The notes under the pieces: generated by a model
What the model saw: the letters and a program-made list of their open reading frames with translations, nothing else
What the model was told of the DNA's origin: nothing
The model's database searches: none
Source: Kordiimonas sp.
GTDB taxonomy: Bacteria; Pseudomonadota; Alphaproteobacteria; Sphingomonadales; Emcibacteraceae
Assembly: GCA_002700365.1 (NCBI GenBank)
Contig: PADB01000011.1
Location: forward strand, 124,001-188,000
DNA: 64,000 bases
Direction: 5' to 3'
Program-made: the position numbers and the translations under genes
Part shown: piece by piece, positions 7,816-16,995 of the stretch
Layout of the letters: each line of letters begins with the position of its first letter
Numbering within the stretch: the first letter of the stretch is position 1

Positions 7816-8769
7816 ATGAAAACAGACTCACAAAGCCCTCATACAATAAAAACAAAACCCACAGCCACAACCACGGAAGGCCCCACACAAACGCACGCTT
7901 CACAAACCTCTTCACTTAATTCAATACGTAAAACACCTGTGCCGACAGACACGGCCACCACAGCACCCATCAAGTTCTATCGCGATGCTGAATTTCTCAA
8001 TAGTCCCGATGCCCGCCCCTTACGTATCATGTCAGAATATCATGGTCCCGAGTCGGTGTTGGCCAAACATGATATCACCGACACAATTGTTTTTTTCGGC
8101 TCTGCCCGCATTTTATCACGCCGGCAATGTGAACAGGACCTGTCCCGTGCCAAAACAGGGCAGGGCACGATCACTGTTAAAATGGCCCAACAGAGACTGG
8201 CTCTCAGCCACTACCATGAAGAATGCCGCGAACTCGCAAAACGGCTTACACAATGGTCATGCGGGCTGCAAAGTACAGGCAAGCGTTTTGTCGTCTGCTC
8301 CGGCGGCGGTCCCGGCCTCATGGAAGCCGCAAATCAGGGCGCTGTCGAGGCCGGCGGGGATAGTCTGGGACTGGGGATTTCCCTTCCCCATGAACAAACC
8401 AGTAATGACTATATTTCAAAAGACCTCAGCTTCCAGTTTCATTATTTCTTTATGCGGAAATACTGGTTTGCTTATCTGGCCAAGGCCTTCATCATCATGC
8501 CTGGCGGCTTTGGTACACTGGATGAATTATTAGAAATCCTGACATTGAGACAAACAGGAAAAATGACGAAGAAAGTGCCTATTCTTCTCTATGGGCAGGA
8601 TTTTTGGAATCGTGTCATCAATTTTGACGCACTGGTCGACTTTGGCACTATCAGCCCGGAAGACGTCGAACTATTTCACATCGCGAATTCAGTTGATGAT
8701 GCCTTTAACTATATCACAAACGCCTTGATCGAAATGGGCGGTCTGGATCATCCGGGCGGCGGCATGTAA
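7816..8769 (+). CDS. LOG-family (TIGR00730) Rossmann-fold protein
   Basis: A 317-residue protein of the LOG family, whose members cleave nucleoside 5-prime-monophosphates such as cytokinin ribotides to free bases. The motif PGGFGTLDELLEILTLRQTG (PGGxGTxxE) lies around residues 234-253 and a second nucleotide-binding segment CSGGGPGLMEAANQGA around 159-174. A Thr/Ser-rich N-terminal tail of about 50 residues precedes the domain, making it longer than the usual 180-200-residue enzyme; a bigger relative with this N-terminal extension is common in alphaproteobacteria. AAGGAGA lies before ATG. The substrate in vivo is not known. It is followed 56 bases later by an HPt gene. Confidence 0.88.
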   Translation: MKTDSQSPHTIKTKPTATTTEGPTQTHASQTSSLNSIRKTPVPTDTATTAPIKFYRDAEFLNSPDARPLRIMSEYHGPESVLAKHDITDTIVFFGSARILSRRQCEQDLSRAKTGQGTITVKMAQQRLALSHYHEECRELAKRLTQWSCGLQSTGKRFVVCSGGGPGLMEAANQGAVEAGGDSLGLGISLPHEQTSNDYISKDLSFQFHYFFMRKYWFAYLAKAFIIMPGGFGTLDELLEILTLRQTGKMTKKVPILLYGQDFWNRVINFDALVDFGTISPEDVELFHIANSVDDAFNYITNALIEMGGLDHPGGGM

Positions 8770-8825
8770 CCGCACCGCGCGCATACCGTCTTCCATTAAG
8801 GCCTTCTTTACGGCTCCCTGCTATA

Positions 8826-9305
8826 ATGGCTATTTCGCGCCACAAGCTTTATGGTGGCCTAAGGAAAATTGCAGGAAAACCCATGACGGCCGATGAAATA
8901 CAATCCGCGCAAGATGCGATAGATAGCCTGAGTGCAAATTATGTGAACTGGACCCGCGATCAAGTCAAAGAGCTTTACCGCTTGCACGATCAATTCCAAG
9001 AGGCAGATGAACAGAGCCTACACAGCCTGCAACTCACCATCTATGACATGGCCCATAATATTAAAGGCATGGGCAGCAGCTTTAACTATCCTTTGATGAC
9101 CGATATTGGTGCGTCCCTATGCCTTTACCTCAAAAAGCTCGGCAAAGATGCCACCGCACAAAGTCCGGTTATTGAAGCACATATTAAATCTCTAGACACG
9201 GTCATCAATCAAGAGATTACAGGCGATGGTGGGGAAGCCGGTGCAGAGCTGCGCGCACGTTTATCCAGCTTGGTAGAAAAAAGCCTGTTAGCGCAGAACG
9301 CATAA
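8826..9305 (+). CDS. HPt-domain phosphotransfer protein
   Basis: The 159-residue protein contains a central helical region with MAHNIKGMGSSFNYPLM near residues 77-93, matching the HPt signature H-x-x-K-G in which the His accepts phosphate. The rest is also alpha-helical, with no catalytic or receiver domain. Such stand-alone HPt proteins relay phosphate between response regulators and hybrid kinases. It lies downstream of the LOG-family gene and convergent with the HD-GYP-like sensor, so partners cannot be named; the PAS/HD-GYP sensor next door has no kinase domain. Confidence 0.75.
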   Translation: MAISRHKLYGGLRKIAGKPMTADEIQSAQDAIDSLSANYVNWTRDQVKELYRLHDQFQEADEQSLHSLQLTIYDMAHNIKGMGSSFNYPLMTDIGASLCLYLKKLGKDATAQSPVIEAHIKSLDTVINQEITGDGGEAGAELRARLSSLVEKSLLAQNA

Positions 9306-9377
9306 AGCATAAGCCGAAAAGACGTCAGCCGATACAAAAGACCTGCAAAACAAAACCTTGACGGCCACCGTCATCTT

Positions 9378-11489
9378 TTATGCGGCCGGGTCCGCAAAGT
9401 GCTGCCAGCGGGCACGCCCGCCCTTATTATCCAAATAATTTAATAATGCTGCCACAGGGCCACGGTCATAGCGTTTATCGACATCTTTCAGTAACAAGAC
9501 CATGGCTTCATCAATAGGCATACCCGGGCGGTAAGCCCGCGCACATGTCATACCGACATAGGCATTGGCAACCGCAACAATACGCGCGGTCATCAGGATA
9601 TCTTCACCTTTCAGTCCCTCCGGCATACCTGATCCATCCCAATGGGCATGAACCTGACGAATAGTCTGCAATACAGGCCCGTCAAAAATTATGCCCTTTA
9701 GCATCTCGGCTGTTTTCGCAAGGTTTTCTCTCACCACCGTCAATTCAGACGTCGATAGCGTCTCCGGTTTCGTCAAGACTGACCGGGGCACCATAATTTT
9801 CCCCAAATTCATCAAGGCTCCGGCGATTTCTGCTGTTTCGACATCTTGATCCTTCAGGCCCATCTCTTCCGCTATCGTTTCCGCAACCTCCGCGACCCGT
9901 TTGGAATGATGCGTTGAAAAAGGATCACGGCTATCGATAATCGTTGCCAATGTTGTGACCAGATGACGCAGGTTCTGTTCACGTTTTTCACGCTCACTAA
10001 CCAGTTCGGTGATATCCTCCATCACCATGAGAACGCCGTGGTCAGTCATGCCCTCCTGATTTTTATCCAGCGGAATATGGTCGGATTTAATCATGCGTTG
10101 ACGGCCACTGTGTTCTACGCTGCGCATGCGCATAATAGGTTGGCCGCTTTCTACCGCTGCGGCATTGGCCTCTTCCAAAGGAGTGGCTTTTTCCGCCCCC
10201 AGCAGATCACGCATGGCACGCCCGATCATATCTTGCGCGGGCATTCCCACATCCGCAGCCGTCTGCCGATTGGCAAACGTATAATGCCCTTGTGAATCCA
10301 CTGCGGCAATTGATGTCGGCTGGCAGTCCGTGACCACCTTCAAAAAGCCATACACTTTTTCTAACTTTTCAGCTAAATGCCGATACCGTTCAGCCGCCGC
10401 CGCCACCCGTACGGACGCCCCATGACGCCATACTAATAAAACCGCTCCACTCACCAATAAAATCAGCAAAGATGAAATCGTCAGGATCATATTGCGTCTT
10501 TGTGAAATTGCCCCCAAAGCCTCACGTGCATCAATAGTGCGCACCATAAGCCAATCTGTCCCCCCGACCTGCCGCCCCGTGGCCAATACCTTTCGGCCAT
10601 CAAAGGCTGTTGCCTGCTGAAAGCTTCCGGGCTTTTTCAGTAATTTTGCGGCCGCCAATGAAGGGGTATCTGCGGATAAACTAAATTGTAAGGGGGCATG
10701 TATCCCCCCCGCATAAGACAAGGGCGACAAATATTCAATAGCCGCGCCGCGCTGGCGCACAAGATAGGTCCGGGCGCTATGGGAAATTTCCCCCGGTTGT
10801 CGTAAGCGATCAAATAAATCATCGCCCAAAGGCCGCACCCCGATTGCATAACCGATGGCCCCACCCTCGTCTAATGGCTGGATCGCTGCGATCGGGGCAA
10901 TCACAGCCACCGCCGCACGGCCATCCTCCCCGACAAAGGGGCCAAAAAAGTTACGTTTTTCAAGGCCCTGCTGTATCTGGCGTTGATAATCACGCAGTAT
11001 CTCCCGGGCAATGATCGGCATATTGGGCGTTGCCACCATGACGTCACCTTCCGGCGATGTCAGTACAATCCCGGCCACGGCGGGGCGATCAATATTGACG
11101 GGCACGTCAGCACGTCCCTGTGCCGCGGCAAACCCATTTTGCTGCGCCACCACATTTAACATATTCTCCAGATACCCTAGCTGTGCGGCCCCCCCTGTGA
11201 CATCGTCCTGCACCACACCATAAGAAATTTCCGTCAAATAAATCTGTAACGAGCCGTTTTCCGCCAGGTCTGTTACGACTTTTTGCTGTTGGCCAACCCA
11301 GTCTTCAACCGCGACAAGCCGGCTCTGCATAACGACCGAAAGCTGTTTCTGCCACGCCAGCAAGTCCCGTTTGCGTTCCGATTCCGCAAAGCTAAAAGCC
11401 AGATAAAATCCAAATAATGCCGCTCCCAGCACGACCATAAAGATCAATAGAGCTGCCCGTCTTGCTTGCCACCACCCTAACGTTGTCAC
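9378..11489 (-). CDS. Membrane sensor with PAS and degenerate HD-GYP domain
   Basis: A 703-residue membrane sensor: helix TM1 at about 13-32, a periplasmic sensory region (Cache-like) to about 330, TM2 at about 333-353, a PAS domain at about 380-480 (TSIAAVDSQGHYTFANRQ) and an HD-GYP region at about 500-690. HD-GYP proteins hydrolyse c-di-GMP using metal ligands, but here the central HD is Met-Asn in ALMNLGKIMVP, the GYP is GMP in WDGSGMPEG, and the later conserved Asp is Asn in VAVANAYVGM. It is therefore probably a sensor or scaffold rather than an enzyme. A GTG start with GGCGGATAAG upstream is used. It lies next to lapG but on the other strand. Confidence 0.85.
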   Translation of the reverse strand: MTTLGWWQARRAALLIFMVVLGAALFGFYLAFSFAESERKRDLLAWQKQLSVVMQSRLVAVEDWVGQQQKVVTDLAENGSLQIYLTEISYGVVQDDVTGGAAQLGYLENMLNVVAQQNGFAAAQGRADVPVNIDRPAVAGIVLTSPEGDVMVATPNMPIIAREILRDYQRQIQQGLEKRNFFGPFVGEDGRAAVAVIAPIAAIQPLDEGGAIGYAIGVRPLGDDLFDRLRQPGEISHSARTYLVRQRGAAIEYLSPLSYAGGIHAPLQFSLSADTPSLAAAKLLKKPGSFQQATAFDGRKVLATGRQVGGTDWLMVRTIDAREALGAISQRRNMILTISSLLILLVSGAVLLVWRHGASVRVAAAAERYRHLAEKLEKVYGFLKVVTDCQPTSIAAVDSQGHYTFANRQTAADVGMPAQDMIGRAMRDLLGAEKATPLEEANAAAVESGQPIMRMRSVEHSGRQRMIKSDHIPLDKNQEGMTDHGVLMVMEDITELVSEREKREQNLRHLVTTLATIIDSRDPFSTHHSKRVAEVAETIAEEMGLKDQDVETAEIAGALMNLGKIMVPRSVLTKPETLSTSELTVVRENLAKTAEMLKGIIFDGPVLQTIRQVHAHWDGSGMPEGLKGEDILMTARIVAVANAYVGMTCARAYRPGMPIDEAMVLLLKDVDKRYDRGPVAALLNYLDNKGGRARWQHFADPAA

Positions 11490-11755
11490 GGTCTTATCCG
11501 CCTTTTCTCATGATTTCCGCGCGCCCGTAAATAATGGTTAATTTTCCACAGCCACAGCGCGACTTTAACCACTAAGTAAGCATTCCTCTCTTATACTCTA
11601 CCGCAGACGGACATCCATATGTCGATTGAATATAACAGCCTCACGCTTTTATGTTCCTTAGCTAACCCCTTCAGATAAAAGGGCTTATCTAATATTATTA
11701 TCATTATGGCATTGTTCCGTCCAATGAGGAAAGCAGAAAAAATACGGACGTCAGC

Positions 11756-12586
11756 ATGACAACGCAAAATAATGCGCCAGAAAACATTAAAAAAAATCCG
11801 ATGTTGCCCCACTTTATGCGACATGCGGCCAGCTCTGCGCGTTCCCAGACAGATAAAAATGACAGTGTCATCACCCCCGCGGCCTATCAACCCACGGACG
11901 TTCATCACTACACAAAGCCGCGTCTGTTGATTTTAAGCACCGGCATTGCTGTCAGCCTATTGCTGTTTCTTTTTATGGTGATATCCAGTCCCGCCCATGC
12001 GTTAGGACAGACCAATACTAAGGGTTTGTTTGGCTCACAAGAAGTCCGCAGCGACCGCCTCGTTGCATTCCGCAAATGGACGGAAATGCTCAAACGTAAT
12101 ACAGATCATATGCGTGGCCTGCACCTGAAAGGCCCCTGCCGGGTCACCATTTCCTTCAAATGCCCTGAAGATGAATGGAAATCTTATTTAGGTGACTTGC
12201 ATAATCAGGATGATCTGGAAAAGATAAAAGCCATCAACAGTTACATGAACCGTGCGCCCTATATCACCGACCCGCGTAATTGGGGGGTGAAAGATTACTG
12301 GGCAACATTAAAAGAATTCTTCCTGAAAGATGGGGATTGCGAAGATTATGCTATTGCAAAATACTTCTCTCTCAAGGCCCTCGGTATCGCCCCGGAACAA
12401 ATGCGTATCGCTGTTGTCGAAGACATGAACCTGAAAAGTCCCCATGCTGTTCTGGTCGTCAACCTAAAAGGCCAGAACTGGATTTTGGATAACCAGATTC
12501 CAACCGTCGTTAAAGAAAACGCTGTGTATCACTACCGCCCAATCTATTCGATTAATGAAACGGCGTGGTGGCTACACCGCATGTAA
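11756..12586 (+). CDS. lapG: LapG-type bacterial transglutaminase-like cysteine protease
   Basis: A 276-residue protein of family C93 (DUF920), the periplasmic protease that in Pseudomonas cuts the biofilm adhesin LapA when c-di-GMP is low. The catalytic triad is present: Cys about 195 in GDCEDYA, His about 230 in PHAVLVV and Asp about 245 in WILDN, plus the family phrase NWGVKDYWATLKEF. An N-terminal charged tail of about 45 residues precedes one hydrophobic segment (LLLFLFMVISSPAHA) that is a signal peptide or anchor. Calcium-binding acidic residues near D-E-W are also plausible. No LapD gene follows; instead a soluble GGDEF/EAL-like gene begins 22 bases downstream. Confidence 0.87.
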   Translation: MTTQNNAPENIKKNPMLPHFMRHAASSARSQTDKNDSVITPAAYQPTDVHHYTKPRLLILSTGIAVSLLLFLFMVISSPAHALGQTNTKGLFGSQEVRSDRLVAFRKWTEMLKRNTDHMRGLHLKGPCRVTISFKCPEDEWKSYLGDLHNQDDLEKIKAINSYMNRAPYITDPRNWGVKDYWATLKEFFLKDGDCEDYAIAKYFSLKALGIAPEQMRIAVVEDMNLKSPHAVLVVNLKGQNWILDNQIPTVVKENAVYHYRPIYSINETAWWLHRM

Positions 12587-12608
12587 ACAGGGCCGAATAA
12601 GGATTTCA

Positions 12609-14039
12609 ATGAACATACGCGTCCGCAAAGATAGTACCGCAAAGCAAAGCCGTCCTTCACAGGAAGAGCAGCTGCTGGACTATGCCCGCCAGTTAAAACG
12701 ACATGGTAAAGGACGCCATGCCATCCATTTACGTCTTTCCAACCTCAGCCGCCAAAACCGGCAACCGCATCATCGCCACATGGTCGCCGGGGCCTTTAAT
12801 AGCTTAATTAGAAATTATGAAGCCCATCTTTTCTGGCTTAATAATTTTGATCTTGTTTTTGTCGGAAAAGATTGCGGTCTGGACGAAATTAACCGTGTTG
12901 TCTTACAAATTCGCCTGATGTTCAAAGATGACCATAATATCGCTGTCGAAGACGATCCTGATCAGAAGGACGGCTTTTGCGACTGGTATGATATTGAAAA
13001 AAATTATGATGATTTTCTAAAGCAGATGACTTACCTGCATGACCATCATCTTAAATTGCAGGAATTAGATGAATATCCCGATGCACAGAACCCTACTGAT
13101 ATAGACCACCTGCAGGCCAGCCCGGAAGCCTCACCAACCCCCGACACAGATGCCGTAAATGACGGGTCAACCCCTGCCATTCATAATAACCTCCAGGATA
13201 TGGTTGACCACCTCAGCCACGCTGGCAGCACCGACACGCAGCCTGTTGCCAAAGAGGAGGCCGAATACAGTTTCCATATTCACCGTGAAGATTATAAGCC
13301 CAAGGCAAAAACAGTCCCCCCTATGGGGCCCGCCGAGCTGGACAAACTGGAACGGGCATTAGAATCTGTGGATATGTCCACATTAATCCGCGAACAAAAA
13401 GCCTGTGCGTTACTCCCCGGAGAAAATCCTCACCCCATTTTCACAGAACATTACGTGTCTATTGATGAAATCAATCAGCAAATTCTGCCCGGTTATAACC
13501 TGCAACATGACCGTTGGCTGTTTCAGCGTCTCACCCGTATTCTTGACCGTAAGGTGATGTTCTCACTTAGCAATATTCCAAATACGCCCCATGGGGTCCT
13601 CAGCATTAACGTCAATGTAGACTCTGTTCTCTCTACAAGCTTCAGTCAATTTCGGCAGAAAATACAACATCTCACCCATAAACCTCTGATTCTGGAATTT
13701 CAGTTATTTGACGTGATCGCAGATATGAAAAAATTTCTGGACGCACAGGAGCGGGCCAAACAGATGGGCTGTAAACTGGCATTAGATGGCATGGATTTTT
13801 ATTCTTTCCTGGCTTTGGACCGCCGCTTTATCAAGGTGGATTTCTACAAAATCGCCTGGCAAGAAAATTTCACCAGCCACCACATTGCCGATATGCATAA
13901 TCAGCTCATCTCCCAAATTCGCTCTCTGGGGCCTGAACGGGTAATCCTGTGTCATTGCGATAGTCAAAAGGCCGTACAGGATGGCCAGAAGCTCGGCATT
14001 CACCTGTTTCAGGGATATAGTCTGGACGAACTTATCTAA
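12609..14039 (+). CDS. Soluble protein with degenerate GGDEF-like and EAL-like domains
   Basis: A 476-residue soluble protein. The first 115 residues resemble a degenerate GGDEF-type fold (NFDLVFVGKDCGLDEINRVV), residues 116-265 form an acidic low-complexity linker, and the rest is an EAL-like domain. In the latter, the EAL motif position reads TEHYVSIDE, the DDFG position LALDGMDFYS, the KID position FIKVDF and the end QGYSLDE; several metal ligands are missing, so c-di-GMP hydrolysis is unlikely. Such domains often bind c-di-GMP or act as effectors. TAAGGA before the ATG at 12609 favours this start over an ATG overlapping lapG. Co-directional with lapG, 22 bases apart, so functional linkage is likely. 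Confidence 0.75.
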   Translation: MNIRVRKDSTAKQSRPSQEEQLLDYARQLKRHGKGRHAIHLRLSNLSRQNRQPHHRHMVAGAFNSLIRNYEAHLFWLNNFDLVFVGKDCGLDEINRVVLQIRLMFKDDHNIAVEDDPDQKDGFCDWYDIEKNYDDFLKQMTYLHDHHLKLQELDEYPDAQNPTDIDHLQASPEASPTPDTDAVNDGSTPAIHNNLQDMVDHLSHAGSTDTQPVAKEEAEYSFHIHREDYKPKAKTVPPMGPAELDKLERALESVDMSTLIREQKACALLPGENPHPIFTEHYVSIDEINQQILPGYNLQHDRWLFQRLTRILDRKVMFSLSNIPNTPHGVLSINVNVDSVLSTSFSQFRQKIQHLTHKPLILEFQLFDVIADMKKFLDAQERAKQMGCKLALDGMDFYSFLALDRRFIKVDFYKIAWQENFTSHHIADMHNQLISQIRSLGPERVILCHCDSQKAVQDGQKLGIHLFQGYSLDELI

Positions 14040-14946
14040 ACAGGATTTGTACGCCGCAAAGGGCGACAACAATCAACCAGCCCATAATATAAAGATACGC
14101 CCCGCGTAGCATATCCTTCGCCAGAAGCCGTGCCCGTGCGGCGGTGGGACCTGACCACCCTGCCTCAGGCCCCAAATAAAAAGAATACCCCAATATGGCT
14201 GAGGCAGCCCATAATGCCCAATCACGTCCCCATAAGGTTGCCGTGCGCAGCCCCGGGAACGGCTCCCGTGACTGGCGGGGGCTCGCGGCGATGAGCGGCC
14301 CCGCAGCCAACAGACAAAAAGTCGATAAAACCGCAGGAAAGAAAGAAGCGATATTATAAAGCGGCACAATTCCCAGATAGAAGGGGGAAAGTTGTTGGCG
14401 GCTATGCCGTTCAAAATAATATTGAACGATGATAACCCCGATGCGGAACGCAAACACCGCGGCCAATCCCTGCCAGATATACATCACAACAACGGCGCAG
14501 CAGTGACTGAAAAAACCATCATAAAGATCCTGTAAGGCTACACGCGGTTGTCGGTGGGGATCATCTGTGACCGCCGCGCTCCCTTCTGCGTCATCCACCC
14601 CCATGACATCACGCCGGGCGGTAAACACCTGATCCAGACGAATTCTTTGGCGCATAAACAGAAAAAGCACCCCGGCCACCAACCAGTCCCCAATGGCAAA
14701 CTGGTACAGGAAATATTCCAGCCACTGGCCCGCCTGCCAATAGAGGAACACCAAGAAAAGAAAGAAAATCAGCCCCCGAAATAATAATGTTTTAGGTCCC
14801 CTCCGATCGCGGTTCAGTTTCGGGACCACGCGCGCAACCACCCCCTGCGACAGCCGGTCAATATCGGGCAGCCCGCCTAATAGACGCCGTCCGCCAATGA
14901 CCATGTCCAGAAACATTGCTGCGATTAAAATTACGATTTCTGTCAT
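14032..14946 (-). CDS. CobD/CbiB-like integral membrane protein
   Basis: A 304-residue, mostly hydrophobic protein that resembles adenosylcobinamide-phosphate synthase (CobD/CbiB): the N-terminal MFLDMVIGG, PKLNRDRRG near residue 43 (compare family LNR), and a C-terminal GYSFYLGPEAGWSGP near residue 255 that parallels the Gly/Trp-rich family end. CbiB joins aminopropanol to adenosylcobyrinic acid. There are no other cobalamin genes nearby and no cobalamin riboswitch, and the conserved central motifs are weak, so the true function may differ. ATG at 14946 is preferred to a TTG three codons earlier. Its 3-prime end overlaps the end of the EAL-like gene by 8 bases (convergent). Confidence 0.5.
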   Translation of the reverse strand: MTEIVILIAAMFLDMVIGGRRLLGGLPDIDRLSQGVVARVVPKLNRDRRGPKTLLFRGLIFFLFLVFLYWQAGQWLEYFLYQFAIGDWLVAGVLFLFMRQRIRLDQVFTARRDVMGVDDAEGSAAVTDDPHRQPRVALQDLYDGFFSHCCAVVVMYIWQGLAAVFAFRIGVIIVQYYFERHSRQQLSPFYLGIVPLYNIASFFPAVLSTFCLLAAGPLIAASPRQSREPFPGLRTATLWGRDWALWAASAILGYSFYLGPEAGWSGPTAARARLLAKDMLRGAYLYIMGWLIVVALCGVQILFR

Positions 14947-15031
14947 TGACCCCAAAGACCTTTACCCATCGTCATGATGAACACCCTGTTTTGGTCATTC
15001 CCTGTGACAGTTATTTGTCTGGTGCAACCTA

Positions 15032-15637
15032 TTAATACGTTGCCCCGGCGTCCTCTAATTGCTTCACAATGTGACGATGGCGGCCCTGTTTCGCATGTTC
15101 CAATGCCGTACGCCCCGTATAATCTTCCAGTGTCAGGTCTGGCTCTCCCGCCAATAACATTTTAACGACCTGACTGTGCCCGCTGCGCACCGCCTTCATT
15201 AAGGCCGTCTCACCATGGCGGTCTTCCTGATCCACATCGGCTCCCTTCCCCACAAGATAACCTGTCGATAATGCATCCCCCAATTCTGCAGAAATCATCA
15301 AGGCTGTCTGCCCTGTGTCCCGTCGGGCAATATCCATATTTGCGCCTGATTCCACCAGATATTTAATCAGCGGCGCATCGGATTTTTCCGCTGCCAGCAC
15401 CAATGCAGGTGTCCCGTCATCATTGCGGGTATTAACATTGACCCCGCGTTCAATGGCGACCTTGATGCGACGATAGTCCTGATCCTGAATGGCTTTAATA
15501 AACTCATACGATTCTGAAAACGCATGCGTCTGAATAGCAAACATCGGGCCTGTCATCCCCAGTACCACAGATAACATGATGAGGCAGGCACTTTTCCCTC
15601 GCAGTGAGACAAACCTTTTTTGCAATAAGAAAAACAT
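15032..15637 (-). CDS. Secreted ankyrin-repeat protein
   Basis: The 201-residue protein begins with a signal-like hydrophobic segment (ACLIMLSVVLGMTGPMFA) and then carries about four to five ankyrin repeats, visible as DGTPALVLAAEKSDAPLIKYL, TGQTALMISAELG, HGETALMKAVRSGHSQVV and TGRTALEHAKQGRHRHIV. Ankyrin repeats bind proteins; in the periplasm such proteins occasionally protect against oxidative or envelope stress. I use the ATG at 15637, preceded by AGGAAG, rather than the longer form from 15667. It is monocistronic, convergent with nothing and divergent from the SCO1 gene. Confidence 0.85.
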   Translation of the reverse strand: MFFLLQKRFVSLRGKSACLIMLSVVLGMTGPMFAIQTHAFSESYEFIKAIQDQDYRRIKVAIERGVNVNTRNDDGTPALVLAAEKSDAPLIKYLVESGANMDIARRDTGQTALMISAELGDALSTGYLVGKGADVDQEDRHGETALMKAVRSGHSQVVKMLLAGEPDLTLEDYTGRTALEHAKQGRHRHIVKQLEDAGATY

Positions 15638-15837
15638 AACTTCCTGCTTCCTTCCGGTGACAATCATTCATATTCAGACACGACAACACCGGACATCATG
15701 AATTTGTGACGACTATAGACTTTGCAATGCCTGCGTACCCTTTATATAAGAGTGACCATGAGAATACAAACCATTGCCTGTATCAAAGATGAACAAGACG
15801 ACACCTCATTTGCTGCCAATCACTAAAGGACATAAAT

Positions 15838-16500
15838 ATGGCGCGCAAAAATAATGCCGCAAAACGATCAATCCCCATAAAACGATCAATCCCCTGGGGC
15901 TTTATTGCCACTTTAGTCACCCTGTGTTTCGCGGCAATTCTGGCCTATACCTACCTTAACCCGGCAACGGAGCACACCCAAGGGACCGCTCAAGGGACCA
16001 CTCAGGGCGATGTTCCCATAGGGGGGGCTTTTGAGCTCGTGACTCATAAGGGAGAGAACATCACGGATCAGGCCTTTCGCGGCAAATATATGCTGATGTA
16101 TTTTGGCTATAGCTTTTGCCCTGATGTCTGCCCGGTCGAATTACAGAACATGGCCACGGCACTGGATATGATTGATGCCAAAACCCTGGACCGCATTGCT
16201 CCCCTCTTTATTACCATTGACCCTGAACGTGATACAGTGGACGCCATGGCACAATATGTTTCATTGTTCCATCCGCGGCTTATCGGCCTTACCGGGACGC
16301 CTGAACAAATCCGCACCGCCGCTGGTGCATGGCGTGTCTATTACCAAAAGGCCACAGATCAGGACAGCAGCGCAGAATACCTGATGGATCACAGCAGCAT
16401 CATTTTTCTCATGGACCCTGAAGGCCGCTATGTTAGCCATTTTAGTTACGGCACCGCACCAGAACAAATTGCTCAAAAGCTGGGTAAAATCATTAATTAG
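15838..16500 (+). CDS. SCO1/SenC family copper chaperone
   Basis: A 220-residue membrane-anchored thioredoxin-fold protein that delivers copper to the CuA site of cytochrome oxidase or handles thiol redox in the periplasm. A membrane helix (about residues 17-36) is followed by a linker with near-repeated GTAQGTTQG and by the domain with the CxxxC copper ligands in SFCPDVCPVE and the third ligand His in MDHSSIIFLMDPEG. AAAGGACA precedes the ATG. A short N-terminal duplication (KRSIPIKRSIPWG) is visible. It is followed 12 bases later by the YcgN gene, suggesting an operon. Confidence 0.92.
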   Translation: MARKNNAAKRSIPIKRSIPWGFIATLVTLCFAAILAYTYLNPATEHTQGTAQGTTQGDVPIGGAFELVTHKGENITDQAFRGKYMLMYFGYSFCPDVCPVELQNMATALDMIDAKTLDRIAPLFITIDPERDTVDAMAQYVSLFHPRLIGLTGTPEQIRTAAGAWRVYYQKATDQDSSAEYLMDHSSIIFLMDPEGRYVSHFSYGTAPEQIAQKLGKIIN

Positions 16501-16512
16501 CAGGACTGACCG

Positions 16513-16995
16513 ATGAAACGCCCGTTCTGGAAAGAAAAAAGTCTGCCTGAAATGACCGCAGAGGAATGGGAATCTCTCTGTGACGGCTGTGCGCGTTGCT
16601 GCCTTCATAAACTAGAAGATATCGATACGGGTGAGGTCGCCTATACAGATGTAAGCTGCCGTCTGTTAGATACGGAAAGTTGTCGATGTACACGCTATGC
16701 CCAGCGTCATGTCTTGGTCCCGGATTGCGTCGTTTTTACCGCCGATCAGGTTGACCAGTTCCATTGGCTACCCCCCAGTTGTGCCTACCGCTTACTGGCC
16801 GAAGGCAAAGACCTTTATGATTGGCATCCACTGGTGAGCGGCACCGCCCAAAGTGTGCATGACAGCGGCGCTTCTGTCCGTGGACAAGTTGTGTCTGAAC
16901 GTGTAGCAGGTGATCTTCAGGATCATGTTGTCTATTGGCCTGCCTTCGCCCCGGAAAGCCCCCCAAACACCGATCAAGATGATGACGACACATAA
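16513..16995 (+). CDS. ycgN: YcgN/UPF0260 family cysteine-cluster protein
   Basis: A 160-residue protein of the YcgN (UPF0260, YkgJ-like) family with the cysteine set CDGCARCC near residue 23 and further cysteines in SCRLLDTESCRCTRY and PSCAYRL, typical of a metal or Fe-S centre. YcgN is conserved but not characterised. Its end overlaps the start of the next gene by 17 bases, and it follows SCO1 closely, so the three form one unit. Confidence 0.92.
   Translation: MKRPFWKEKSLPEMTAEEWESLCDGCARCCLHKLEDIDTGEVAYTDVSCRLLDTESCRCTRYAQRHVLVPDCVVFTADQVDQFHWLPPSCAYRLLAEGKDLYDWHPLVSGTAQSVHDSGASVRGQVVSERVAGDLQDHVVYWPAFAPESPPNTDQDDDDT

Noticed and set aside
11532-11550. TTTTCCACA as a DnaA box
   Set aside because: A single one-mismatch match in a non-origin gap; isolated copies are expected by chance.
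15758-15826. 22-residue ORF before the SCO1 gene
   Set aside because: It has an ATG but no clear ribosome site and no conserved text; could be a leader peptide, but nothing supports it.
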